Shown here piece by piece: positions 22,132 through 33,001 of a stretch of 64,000 bases of DNA (positions are counted from its first letter, which is position 1; every line of letters begins with the position of its first letter). The position numbers were made by a program, and so were the translations under genes. Source of the stretch: Neurospora tetrasperma FGSC 2508 (Eukaryota; Ascomycota; Sordariomycetes; Sordariales; Sordariaceae). Location: NCBI RefSeq assembly GCF_000213175.1, contig NW_009799104.1, positions 3,537,466-3,601,465 of the forward strand, given 5' to 3'. The notes beneath the pieces are model-generated. The model was not told where the DNA came from. It saw nothing but the letters and a program-made list of their open reading frames with translations, and did no database searches.

Positions 22132-22347
22132 ATGAGTTCAAACAACCCATCCCACACCTGGGACAAAGAACCCAAAGTGTCTTCCGTGACCACCACCTGT
22201 ACCGCTGGATCTTCCGGCTTTGGTACCTCTGGCTCTTTTAGTTCAACCTCTGGGGAAATTGGAGGGACAGCACCTGCTCCCGGAACGATCACTGTCACCA
22301 CTACCATCACTATTGCATTTACGCCGGCTAATTCAACGAAGCCGTAA
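22132..22347 (+). CDS. Small Ser/Thr-rich orphan protein C (71 residues)
   Basis: An intronless frame starting MSSNNPSHTWDKEPKVSSV, then Ser/Gly-rich sequence (TAGSSGFGTSGSFSSTSG), then GGTAPAPGTITVTTTITIAF. The start context is CCAACATG. HTWDKEP near the start resembles HVWETIE in the displaced frame of orphan D. There is no signal peptide. The short beta-rich Thr/Ile/Val end could be an aggregation-prone strand. Function unknown; a real gene is plausible because of the start context and its place among three similar genes. Confidence 0.45.
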   Translation: MSSNNPSHTWDKEPKVSSVTTTCTAGSSGFGTSGSFSSTSGEIGGTAPAPGTITVTTTITIAFTPANSTKP

Positions 22348-23001
22348 GTGGGTAAATCTGGGAGCGAGGAATGTTGAACATGAATAGTGGTGGGTAGCTG
22401 GACTTAGAAGAACAAGTTTGTAGAGATATCTACCTACTTACCTCTAGGGATATGAACTCGGTATCCACGTACAAACATAAATAGGAAAGAGTGAACTTGA
22501 GCTTGTTGGATACGATATAGACGTGCACTGGACGTAGAGACGAATGATCCTTAGAGCATTTATGTCGAGTTTGCAGCTCGGTTTCCACTCGCGAAATTCA
22601 GTTGGTGTTCATGTTGGTTAGTGGTAGCAAACTGTTTGACTTCAAGACGACGGCTGAACAGATACCCTACTCTCCTCAGCATGTTGGATCTCACGGAGCT
22701 ATCAAACTTTCCAATCTCAACGGGATGATTGAATGACTTACCACTGACATCTCGAACACACTGCATCGTGCAAACACATTTCAAATCGTCGGACACAGTT
22801 GACACAGCCATGTACGGTGTATCAGGGCTAATTCGAGGAACAGGTATATCTTCTCGGACCTCTCCACCCCCATTCATACCCACTTCTTCTCCTTCACTAC
22901 CTATCTCTATCAGAATCAACATCCACAACACCCACGAGGTTAACCATCAATTACAATCCACACCAATCCTCCAGTCCAAAGTGAATACCAACAACATAAA
23001 A
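22348..23001. other. Intergenic region upstream of orphan gene D
   Basis: About 0.65 kb with no coding feature I can support. The last 70 nt (ATCAATTACAATCCACACC and onward) are C/A-rich like the leaders of orphans A and C. Confidence 0.35.
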
Positions 23002-23187
23002 ATGTCCAGCTCCGACTCCAACGACTCCGGTTCTACCATCGAAATCGGCCGTGGCAACGGCGGCGGTGGTTCCTCTTCCTTCTCTGGCGGTTCCTCAGGC
23101 GGTTCCTCCTCAGGCGGTGGTTCTTCCTCGTCTGGATCGGGCTCAGGCTCCAAGTTCAGGCTCCACTCATGTGTGGGAAACGATTGA
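23002..23187 (+). CDS. Small Gly/Ser-rich orphan protein D (61 residues), probably frameshifted
   Basis: A frame starting MSSSDSNDSGSTIEIGRG in AAAAATG context, followed by Gly/Ser repeats (SGGSSGGSSSGGG) and stopping at 23187 after LHSCVGND. The continuation in the next frame, about 23140-23269, reads Gly/Ser and then HVWETIETTTEVIETYTETE, ending GKSGKR. This looks far more protein-like than the actual end, and Gly/Ser coding continues across the change of frame. A one-base indel near GGCTCCAAGTTCAGG (about 23149-23163) would join the two. I see no intron of believable length that does this. So this is a young pseudogene, a strain-specific break, a sequencing error, or a gene using frameshifting. 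Confidence 0.4.
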   Translation: MSSSDSNDSGSTIEIGRGNGGGGSSSFSGGSSGGSSSGGGSSSSGSGSGSKFRLHSCVGND

Positions 23188-25189
23188 GACCACTACCGAG
23201 GTGATTGAGACGTACACGGAAACGGAATGGGGGGGTAAGGGTTCCTCGGGCAAGAGTGGGAAGCGTTAGGTTTGATTTGGCCAGGGGCTGGGGCTCAGGG
23301 TCAGCATACCTAAGAATAAAAAAAAGGGGGGGATCTAAATGAGGATGTGCATAAAAAAACGACTTGGAAAAAGTGACGATGAAGTCGAGGAGAGGGAAAA
23401 TAGGTGGAAGGTACCTACCTTAGTCGGCAGGCTTATGAAGGAGACGGTAGTCAAAACTTGAGTTGACTCCAGCTTGGTACATCGTGCCCGGTTCGTTGCA
23501 GTGTTGACAATTGCAGTGTCACCTATATGTACCTGAAGTCGTCGTCTCATTTAAGCCATAATGGCCATATCTTCTTCCTGACTCCCACTCCCACTCCCAC
23601 TTCCACTCCTTGTTCCTAACTTCCTTCCTCAAGACCAATGCAACTTCCAGCTACTTTCCACTCCCCATCGTCAACCCTAATGAACCCGTACCCCTAACAC
23701 CCCAACTGAACGGTTGGCACCAGAACTCGACCTCCATTCCCCGGCCTCATATCATCCATTCACAGCCCTTCCCAATCTTGTGCCCTCCTTGCTGCCGCTC
23801 CTACACCCTCTCTCGCTACTTCTCTAGAGGCACCTACCTACCTAATCTCTCCTCTCCGGGCGTGCAGTCTTTGTCTACATCCCTCCCTCCCTTCCTTCCC
23901 ATCCATCTCTCTCCCCTTCTTGAACCCCCTCTTTAAGCCCTCAAACCTCCTCCTCAACCTCTACCGACCCTCTACCTTCAGGCCTCAAGCCTCGCACCAC
24001 CAATACCTACCGACCCAACCCTTCCAACCCTGTCCAACCCTCATATCCCTGCCCACCCGACCCGCACAGTTCCCACTCCCCCATCTTGACACCACTTCGC
24101 GCTGCTTCAAATTTGGCATCCGTCGTTTGATCATCGTACAGATCCTCCAGTGATGATAATAGCGCGGGAACATGAATTCCTTGCTGTATGCCCCTTGTGC
24201 TCTGGACATATAGAGGTACCTATATGTAGAGGTACCTCTAGAGCCGCATGTCGATGCCCCCGCTGTAATATAAGTATAATCGGTGCCTCTGGACATGATA
24301 TGCATGGTGTAGATGGTCGTTAGGTGTGTCATGATTTCCTCGACGGTAGCTGTTTGGTGGAATCTGGTCTTTGACTGCACATGGGGATGGGTGTAGCGGG
24401 AGAGGAAGGACTGAGTTGGTGAGTGGAGAATGGGTCGCGGATTTCTACCTGTAGATGTACGGTTTACAAGGGAGGAAGTCAAAGACATGGAGGTGTAGAA
24501 GGAGGGGGGATGGTTGTTCGCATGTCCGTTCTGTTGAAACTGGTTTTGGTGGTGGTGATAGTCCATCTTTGATCTTTGATCCTTGGGCGTTGATCCACTG
24601 GTTCGGTGGTTCGTTGAAGAACACTGGGAATCTAAGGTGGAAACATGAAGAACTAGTAAGAACCTACGGAATCTGACCTTATCATTGAAATCAGGGGCAT
24701 TTATCAGGTGTGCACTTTCTTGTTGATTTTTGGTTTCACTTTGTGCAAGAACGGCCGTTGAACAAAGTGGAAAGTTGGCCAGCACTTACAGCTGCGGTGC
24801 TTTGTGCGTCACCAAAGTACCTACCTCGCAGTAAGTCACTCAATCGCAACAGAGAAACGTGTTTTCCCAGCAATTTTACTTCATTCATTTACCACCAGTT
24901 AATTACCTGGTAGCGAGTCCCATATACACAGGGTGGACCGCGAACTTCTATCCAAGGAAGGGAGATAGAACTTGCTTGTCCAAAAGGAGGTGTCAGACAC
25001 CTCAGTGAGAAGAGAACAACACTCTGACACACAACAGTCCAACACCACTGTCCATGTCACCGAGTTACCATGACAGATACCCGGCAACTCCTCATCTCTT
25101 TCCCAACTGCGTCAATTCATTTCCAAACACTCATCAACTTCGTTTCCATACGTGGCATAGCCATGTGAGTACATGTGAGTGACATGCGC
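23188..25189. other. Gene-poor region between orphan D and the deuterolysin gene
   Basis: About 2 kb. It first covers the displaced-frame tail of orphan D (to 23269). A cluster of GGTACC-centred palindromes lies at 24207-24240, including perfect TAGAGGTACCTCTA at 24227-24240. A long minus-strand frame (24785-23985) contains a Gln/His/Asn-rich start (MDYHHHQNQFQQNG at 24566) but no domain, and I do not call it. The right end includes the 3' UTR of the deuterolysin gene. Confidence 0.35.
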
Positions 25190-26437
25190 TTAGCAGCCAA
25201 CGTAGATAGCTAAATTCACCCGTTAGCCCATGTCCCGTCCCAAGAAAATAGCACAAACGAGAAAAGGCAGAGTAACTCACAGTTGGCAAACAAGGCATAA
25301 GTATCAGCATGGTTCAAGTTCTGGCTAGCAGACAAGCTGCGCACGCAGCTGTAGCCATAGCATCCGCTCTGGTCCGAGGTGCCCTTGATCTGGCTCAAGT
25401 GGGTGACCTCATGGAGGGTGGTGGTAGCCTGATCCTGGGCATGGCACTGGCTGCTCAAGCTGGACAGCGCGCTGAAGTACAGCGGGCAGTTGACCATGAA
25501 GCTAGAGCTGGGGAGGGTGTAGGCGAGGACACCAGACGAGCAAGCATTGTAGACGTCAGAGCAGTAGTAGCGGGCGTAGCCGGAGGTGGTGGAGCCGCAC
25601 TCGTTAGCGACGCGGGCGAAAACGCCGGCGACGGTGGAGCGGGTGGACGAGGACGAAGACTTGAAGTACTCGGTCATCTTGGAGGCGGAACCGGATGAAG
25701 CGACCTGGCTGGCGCTGGCGGCGAGCGCGCGGCAGTTGGACATGGCCGTGCGGGTGGCGGAGCCGCGGGAGCCGGTGCAGTCGGACTGAACGATGGAGCG
25801 CTTCTCGTGGAAGACGCGGCGGGCCTGGGAAGCAGCGGCGCCATCGACGGAAGCGGTCACGATGTTGGACGAGTAGGGGAGGGTGCCCTTGAGCTCAGTC
25901 GAGTTGACGTGGGCGTACTGCAGGATGCCGGCAACCTTGACGTCGAAGGAGCCGCCCTGGGAGAGGTCGTGGACCTCGGCCGAGTCCCAGGAGGTCTCGA
26001 CGGTCTCGCCGGGGGCGATCAGCTGGAAGGCATCCTCCGGGAGGGCAGAGGTGGCGATGCGGAGGCGGAGACCATCGAAGGCGACGGGGCCGGCTGGAGA
26101 GTGTTAGTTTGTTGTATTGTGTGTTGTGGGGGGCCAAGACAGGAGGATGGGGGCTGCACGATGCCAAGACTGTGGACTAGTGACGTGAGAAGGCGGTCAA
26201 GACTGAGGACTTACAAGGAGAAAAGATCTGGGTCTTCTCAACAGCGGCGTTGTCGAGGATGGAACCAGTCTTGAGGACCTTCAGATGCTCCTTGCCGGTG
26301 TTGGTGATGCTGGCCTTGACGTTGGTGTTGTTGACGACCTCGATCTTGACGTCGAGGGGGCCACCGCGCTGAGTCAAGTCAACGCTCATGGCGGAAGCCA
26401 CGGAGGCAAGGAGGGAGAGACCGGCGAGGAACTTCAT
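25190..26437 (-). CDS. Deuterolysin, secreted zinc metalloprotease (peptidase family M35), preproprotein
   Basis: A secreted neutral/acid metalloprotease that degrades extracellular protein. There are three exons: 26437-26215, 26093-25281 and a 20-nt last exon 25209-25190 that adds SIYVGC. The product has 351 residues. Residues 1-16 or so are a signal peptide (MKFLAGLSLLASVASA). A propeptide follows up to a Kex2-type Lys-Arg at 172-173 (FHEKR), leaving a mature enzyme of 178 residues, the size usual for deuterolysins. The zinc site is HEVTH at 302-306, followed by the aspzincin motif GTSDQSGCYG with Asp315 as third ligand. Cysteines are spaced as in the family. Two of the gene's introns interrupt codons. 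A propeptide-like protein is encoded at 29021. Confidence 0.93.
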
Positions 26438-29020
26438 TGTTGCGAAGGCTGTTGTTGAGGTGCGAACTGAGTTGTCTGGAGAGCACTGCTGATCTCTTGG
26501 TCCGACTCAGAGGGAGGAGGATGCCGCCTTAAGTAGGAGTCGGAAGTCGACTCTTTCCCGATGCCATGATGCTAAGGTTCGGCCAAACGCCGGCCTTCAT
26601 CCGTCACCCCCAAAGCCAGACTATACGCAAATAGGAAGATGGAGAAGAGAAGTTGCCGAAGTTGCAGTGTGCCTGGCAGCCGATGGACATCCAGGCGGAT
26701 GTGGAGACGAGAAAGGAATGTCGTTTTTGCACGTGGCTTCAGATAAGACGAAGTAGTATGACATGAATCAAGGTGCGGCTCTCAATGGTTCCATGGGGGT
26801 TCCATGTCTGGTAATGGCAGTTGATGTCTCGGGAAGTTGAATCAAGGCGCATAAACCCGTGTCTTGCGGGAGTGGGAATTAAGTGTCCCACCGGTTCGGT
26901 CAAAGAGTCTTGTTCCTGGTCAGCCAAAACTGAGGAAGGGACGGAGTCCGGAGTTTGGCAATAGTCGAATATGGGGAATCCCATCCCGCTAGTAACCCAC
27001 AGTCCACCGGCTAGCTTAGCTTGGAGGCGGTGAACTCATTAACGCCGCAGTAATGCCTCAGCATTTGGGGCAGCTTCCGGCAAATAATGTATAATCGTCC
27101 ATATTCTAGCGACAGCTAGGCACAGTCAACGAAAGCGAAATGCGGGCGGTGATGACACAGAAATTCCGGGGTCGTCAGTTTGTAAGCAACCAAGCAAGGC
27201 TAACCCCCCTGCTTGGCGTCGCTCCATCCCGAAGGCTGGGCTGAAGGGCTCGAGACATGGGGCTTTGCCGAAGAGGGTGTCGAGAATAACTCGGTTTGGA
27301 AGGAGGTTGTGCCCAAGGCGGTTTCAGAGTCGCATGGCAATTGATCCGTTCCTACATGCAATGATTGGAGGGTTTCATTGCTCCATAGTTCTTGTTGCCA
27401 TCCGGATTTGCGGGGAATTGGACTAGCTCCGGGGTTGGAACGGGATTAGAGTTTTGACAGGCCTGAGGCTGATGTCCACCGGTCCAAATCATTATCACGG
27501 TCTTGAGTTGCTGGATTCCATGATGGGTGTGACTTTGGTTCATGATTTCTCGTCTCTAATGCATGAACATGAAGTCAGTAGGTATTCATCCACCTATATC
27601 AGACATCTGTTCACCAAAACCCTACCGTTCAAGACGCCCCTCATCGGATTCCGCCGTTGGTCAGTGCGGTGCACCTCCACTGTCTGAATGTCGATCTCAG
27701 CGAGACCTTCCTCCTCTGTGTTTGCCGGAACTTGGCTGCCGACTGGCGATCTTCCCGCAGCTCTGTTCCTGATATCGTCGGAACAATGCCGGATCCTCGT
27801 TGCCCTCCCCCATGCCCATGCCAGGACGAGGTGGCATTCTCGTGTCTTCTTTAGCTTCACCTTCCTGATGTAGGCTTCATATCCGTAGCTGCCTTATGTG
27901 AAGACAATAGTTGGCTCTGATGTGCGGTCTTTATCACTATCACGGGAGAATTTGATTGCTCTGGCAATTTAGGGCACAAGTTCGATGCAGTTCTGTGAGC
28001 TTGTCGGTTGCGATTCGTGTCAATGGCCGAGAAGTTGAAATTCTCACAATGTTCCTAGAAGACGTGGGGTATGGGGAAAGCCTCCTTTTCCTTTGCCCCT
28101 GGGGATCCCAAGCCCAGCTTGTGGGGTGGATGCACGATCGTCATCTGTGATGAAGATGTCTCTTGCACCTCGTTACGCCTCATGGCGGAATGACCAATGA
28201 AGGAAGTTTAGCGAGCGGTGATGACTTTGCTGTAGTAGAGGATCGATCGTTGAGAGAACAAGGTAACAATCGTTCGTGTGACTTGCTCGCTTCCGTTGTG
28301 ACGTGAGGGTGTCAAGGTGGGTGTGTATATCGTGTAAGTGACGGTGCAGCGAATCGGAGTTAGACAATGGCTGAAACTGGAGGGCAGAACCAGAAGGGAA
28401 GGTGGGGATAGCATTAGCTGGGCCATCGGCTGGGCTGTGCCGAGGTTACAGTGAAGATGGAGCCGATTGTCTGTCTGCCTTGATCCTTGACGTGCATGAA
28501 GACATCGTCAAGCGTTCCGTCAGTTGAGACAGCTGGCGCCAAGGCAGATATGAGGACGTGGGATTCTCGTAATCTTGACCGCAAGAGAGATCGGACTGTT
28601 ATGAAAGCCGATGGACTGCTGTGCAGCATCTCTCGACCTGACATTGTCTTTGAACTGGCATCTTGATTGCTTCCTGTCCTCGAAAGTCTCCGGTGCCGCA
28701 GTCTCGCCTTGCTGACCCCGCCCTGTATCCCGACGAACAGGTGATAAAAGCCGAGGTAAGTAACGCTGTGATAGGTATCTATCGCAGCCACTTGATCTTG
28801 CCTTATCTTTTGCTGATAGTAGGATGTCAACAGTGCAACATTGATTCTTCCTCAATCAACTCACAATTTGATCGGTTCACATTGCCGGTTTCATTCAAAC
28901 CCTGGGCCATTGTCAGCAATCAGCAAGAACTCAAACACTCTTCGTCAAGCGCATTTTAACGACTTCCGCCGTCGACTTCCTCAGCGCTAGCCATCTTCTC
29001 ACCGAACACCACCTCTCAAA
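26438..29020. other. 2.6 kb gene-free divergent region between deuterolysin and the propeptide-like gene
   Basis: The two flanking genes are head to head, so this space holds both promoters. I could not support any gene in it; frames reach at most about 140 codons (28830-28414, minus) without recognisable domains. No repeats of note. Confidence 0.4.
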
Positions 29021-29566
29021 ATGTCCTCCCAGTCCCCCATTCCTCTCTCCCTCTCCATCTCGCAACCTTCGCCCTCTCTCTCTCCGCCCACCGTCCTTCT
29101 TACCCTCGCCAACACCTCCCCCGATATCCCCGTCACCCTGCTCACCTGGTCCTCCCCTCTCGACTCCCTCGCCCTCCAACTCGGGCTCATCCAAGTCTCT
29201 TCCCCTTCCGACCCTTCCAACAAGATCGATTTCCCTCAGCTGATGATCAACCGCGCCATGCCTCCTCCCGAGGATGCGCTGGTCACCTTGGGTCCCGGAG
29301 AAGAGAAGAGTCAGGAGGTGGTGTTGAGGGAGCCGATTGTCGATGGAGATAAACTCAAGGAGTTGGCGGAGGAGGGAAAGGTGGGGGTCAGGGTTGTATG
29401 TGGGAAGGACAAGGAGGAGGATGAGGAGAGCGGGGTAGTGGTTTGGGTGGGGAAGAAGAGGGAGGAAGTTAGTCCTGAGGAGGTTGAAATGCTGGGAAGA
29501 GGAAAGGAAGCTAAGAGGTGGAAGGTTGAGAGTGAAGTTTTTGGGATGAAGGTTGATGGGGCGTGA
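29021..29566 (+). CDS. Stand-alone protein resembling the deuterolysin propeptide (181 residues)
   Basis: An intronless frame with CAAAATG start, encoding MSSQSPIPLSLSISQPSPS and so on. It lacks a signal peptide, protease domain and cysteine pattern. By eye it parallels the deuterolysin propeptide at 25190-26437. An initial beta region of the type LSLSISxxSPS...VLLTLANTSP corresponds to LDVKIEVVNNTNVKASITNTG. INRAMPPPEDALVTLGPGEE corresponds to IATSALPEDAFQLIAPGETV. Later Gly/Val-rich strands also match. I recall related small cytosolic proteins being widespread in ascomycetes, without known function. If the likeness reflects homology, the protein may have the propeptide's fold and could bind or inhibit an M35-type protease, or be a fold reused for another task. 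Role is inference. Confidence 0.7.
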   Translation: MSSQSPIPLSLSISQPSPSLSPPTVLLTLANTSPDIPVTLLTWSSPLDSLALQLGLIQVSSPSDPSNKIDFPQLMINRAMPPPEDALVTLGPGEEKSQEVVLREPIVDGDKLKELAEEGKVGVRVVCGKDKEEDEESGVVVWVGKKREEVSPEEVEMLGRGKEAKRWKVESEVFGMKVDGA

Positions 29567-30465
29567 TGGGTTTGTTGATGTTGCGTTTTTTTTTGAAAGG
29601 AAGAAGAAAAGGAAAAGATGACATGGAGGGGTTGGTCTGTGCCTGACGGAGGGCGATTGGATTGGTGCTGGCGACCTAGGGTTGGGGTTCAGTGTGTCAG
29701 GAAGCAATCAGACCCGGGGATGCTGCTGGTGGCTGACGGGAAGATTAAAGGGGTGACATGTTCAAGAAGATAGAGCAAAGCTTGAAAAGTAGCAAGTTCA
29801 GTGCCTGCCACTTCTTGCAACAGACAGAATTGACAGCGGGGAAGAAACCATGTCTTCGTCATCCCAAGACACAAACGGACAACAAACAGTTCCCATCTTG
29901 GGGGTTCGCTCGGGTTAGGGTTTACCTTGTACTACTCCCACGCCATACCAATGAGGTACACACAAACTGTTGATGAACTACAATGAAACAAGCATGTCTA
30001 CCCGAGACAGAGTGGTCTTGAGTGTCGGCAGTGATCCATATCCATCCACACGCCCTACCAGGCACGCTGTGGTGTACAAGTACGTAAAACGATCGGTATA
30101 CCCCATGTTCCCCGCTCAATTACCCCTTTGATGGCCAATATAATGTCGTCATGACTTTCTGCAAGTGGTACAGCCATCGTCACAGCCATCAAGACGTAAA
30201 CAAAACCGATCAGGAACATGGTATTTATATCGGACGAAACACCGTAGGCCAATTGCAGCTTCGCTTTTGAATCTCACTTTCTTGTCGGCATCTCAACTTC
30301 CCCGCAAACAAAAATATGTAGATCCATCAAGGTACTTGACTTCTTCCTCCTCTTCCTCATCGTCTGAAACAATTTCTCGTTTGTTTACTTTCTTTGTCAG
30401 TCCGTCACCACACAACAACGCGAGCGATTCCCACATCTCTCCCTTTCCTTTCCTCATACTAAGAA
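29567..30465. other. Intergenic region upstream of the FAD/Rieske gene
   Basis: About 0.9 kb containing the 3' UTR of the propeptide-like gene and the promoter and leader of the oxidoreductase. No coding signal was found. Confidence 0.4.
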
Positions 30466-32603
30466 ATGGCTATTTTCGCATCAACTTGCCAGAGACAAAC
30501 CACCCGTCTTTTGACCAGAAACGCCGTGTCTGGCCGCATTTCCGCATTCTCTGCGACTCGTGACGTCACCGCAGCAACCCCATTCTCTTATAAGAAGTTG
30601 AGGGGAAGCACTTCTACCCGCGCCATCACCACCCAAACACAACCACCAGTATCTGTCCCTCAGACCCGCACAACTGTCCCTCGTTATCAGGCACTTTCTC
30701 AAGTACAGGCCGTCACTCCTAGGTATGTCTGTCCAACCTCTAGGTACTCTTAGGTAACAAACATCGATGGCCTGTCTAACCCAGACTTCCCCCCCAGACA
30801 CACCTTCGCAACCATGACCCAAATCAACACGGAACCCTACCGCTCCATGCAAACCTCGGGCTCCACCGAGCCCGTCTGGACACACAAACTGCCCTGGTCC
30901 CAGATCCCCGAATTCCTTTCCCTCGACAAAGACCTCGAAACCGACATCGCCATCATCGGCGCCGGTATCGCGGGTATTTCCACCGCCTACGAGCTCGTCA
31001 AGCGCGGCAAGCAAGTCACGCTCATCGAGGCCCGCAATGTGCTTTCAGGCGAAACCGGCCGCACCTCGGGCCACTTGACCAACGATTTGGACGACGGCTT
31101 TCTGGAAATTGCCAAGAAGCACGGCGAGGACGGCGCCAAGCAGGCGGCTGCTAGTCATGCGTGGGCCAGAGATAGGATTGGGGAGATTGCCGAGGAGTTG
31201 AACATTGAGTGCGAGTATCGCCGGTTGCCGGCGTACGATATTAGCCAGTTCACCGTGGGCGAGAAGAAGCATGAGGATGAGTTGGAGGAGTTGAAGGAGG
31301 AGGCGGAGTATCAGAGGAAAATTGGGTTGGAGACGAGGTTTGATGTGCGTCCCTTTCCCCATTCTTCTCCCCCTTGATGAAAGGCAACGAAGCTAACACG
31401 AGCGTGGTCCGACAGCCCAACCTGACAGTCCGCGGCTGGACCTCCTCCATCGACCAACGCGGCGGCATGGTAGCCGACAACCAAGCTACCTTCCACCCCA
31501 CCAAGTACCTCGTCGGCGTCCTCAACTGGCTCAAGACCCAGCCCAACTTCCAATGCTACGCCCGCACCCGCGTCATGGACATTAAAGAAAAAGGCATCGA
31601 GCTCTTGGGCATCGGCCACAAGACCGTGGAAATCCAAACCGAAGGAGGACACACCATCAAAGCCGAAAACGCCATTGAAGCCACCTGCGTCCCCCTGCAG
31701 AAGCTCTCAGTCATCATCCAGCTCGAGTTCTATCGCTCCTACTGCATCGCCGTGCGCGTGCCCAAGGGGTCCGTCGAGGACTGTCTGCTCTACGACAATG
31801 CAGAAGCGTACAAGTACGTGCGCCTAACCGCCTGCGACGAAAAAGACGATTACCTCGTTGTCGGCGGGTGTGACCACAAGGTCGGACAGGAGGAGGAGAC
31901 TCCCCGCTTTGACGAACTGGAGAAGTGGACAAGGGAACGGTTCCCCCAGGCAGGGAGCACCGACTATAAGTGGTCTGGCCAGATTTTCGAGCCGGTCGAT
32001 TACATGGGCTATATCGGCAAGAACCAGGGGTGCGACAAGATTTATATTGTTACGGGTGACTCGGGCGATGGGTTGACGCATGGTGTGTTGGCGGGCAGAT
32101 TGTTGGCGGATGAGATTGACGGGGTCAGGAATCCCTGGGCGGGACTGTACAGTCCCAAGCGCGTGGGGAGCATGCTGAAGAGTCTGCCGAGTATGGTGAG
32201 CCATGATTTGCAGATCAATACGCAGTATAAGCGGGTGGTGCAGACGGATATTGAGGATATTGAGGATTTGCCGAGGGGGTGTGGTGGTGTTTTGAACAAG
32301 GTATGTCTTTCCTCTTTTCTTTTTTCCAGAATGATGCTGACGAAAGACAAAAAACAACAACAGGGCACCAAGAAGCCACTTGCTGTCTACAAGGATGAGA
32401 ATGGCAACGTCAAGCAGTTTAGCGCTTTCTGCCCCCATCTCAAGGGAGTCGTGTGCTGGAACCACGTCGAGAAGAGCTTTGATTGCCCCGTGCATGGTTC
32501 GCGCTTTTCCAAGGAGGGGATTTGTGTGATGGGACCGTCCAAGGCGGGTCTGGCGCCTGCTGATGAGGCGGGTGAGAAGGAGCAGGTTGCTGCTGCTGCT
32601 TAG
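30466..32603 (+). CDS. FAD-dependent (DAO-type) oxidoreductase with C-terminal Rieske [2Fe-2S] domain, mitochondrial leader
   Basis: There are four exons: 30466-30722, 30798-31344, 31416-32300 and 32364-32603, coding for 642 residues. Residues 1-90 are basic and acid-poor (RQTTRLLTRNAVSGR and on), typical of a mitochondrial presequence. A second in-frame ATG (MTQINTEPYRSM, residue 92) would give a cytosolic form. The dinucleotide-binding motif DIAIIGAGIAG lies at about 134-144, followed by LIEARNVLSGETGRTSGH, which is typical of this FAD family (YhfW-like). The last exon is the Rieske domain: Cys586-Pro-His588 and Cys604-Pro-Val-His607 fit C-x-H-x15-C-x2-H, which binds a [2Fe-2S] cluster. Such fusions are common in bacteria and fungi, but the substrate is not known. 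All four ligands and the Rossmann motif are intact. Confidence 0.9.
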
Positions 32604-33001
32604 TTGTCTTTGTATGTGTCTATGATGGGTAACTGAACGGGAATGGGTTATGATATGATAAGGTCGTTTGGGGTTTGTATGGGTTATCAGGGATTTCTAA
32701 TGAGGTACCAAGGATCGGTTGTAAGTGTAGGTATGGTTATGTTCATGATGCTTTTGGGATTGATGAACTATGATGGTCGTCAAGTTGATTCTGCTACAAG
32801 CTCTCGTGTCTCGAGCTGACTGGTCCATACAAGAATTGCTTTCATTAATGTCGGTACTGCATGCATCGAACAGATAGTGAACGCTTCAGTGATATCCCAT
32901 CTATAACCAGAAAAAAAAAATAAGAATCAACCATTTCAAGGCATCCAACACATCATTCCTCATTCTCTTCCCATCCACATCATCACCACTTCCCTCCCCT
33001 C
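32604..33001. other. Convergent 3' region between FAD/Rieske and RTA1-like genes
   Basis: About 400 nt with both 3' UTRs. An A10 run lies near 32912. No coding signal. Confidence 0.4.

Noticed and set aside
23985-24785. Long minus-strand frame with a Gln/His/Asn-rich start at 24566
   Set aside because: No domain, odd His/Tyr/Arg-rich composition after the first 30 codons and overlap with simple repeats; could be a real small gene only if transcripts show it.
28414-28830. 138-codon minus-strand frame between deuterolysin and the propeptide-like gene
   Set aside because: No recognisable domain and no support from start context or splice sites.
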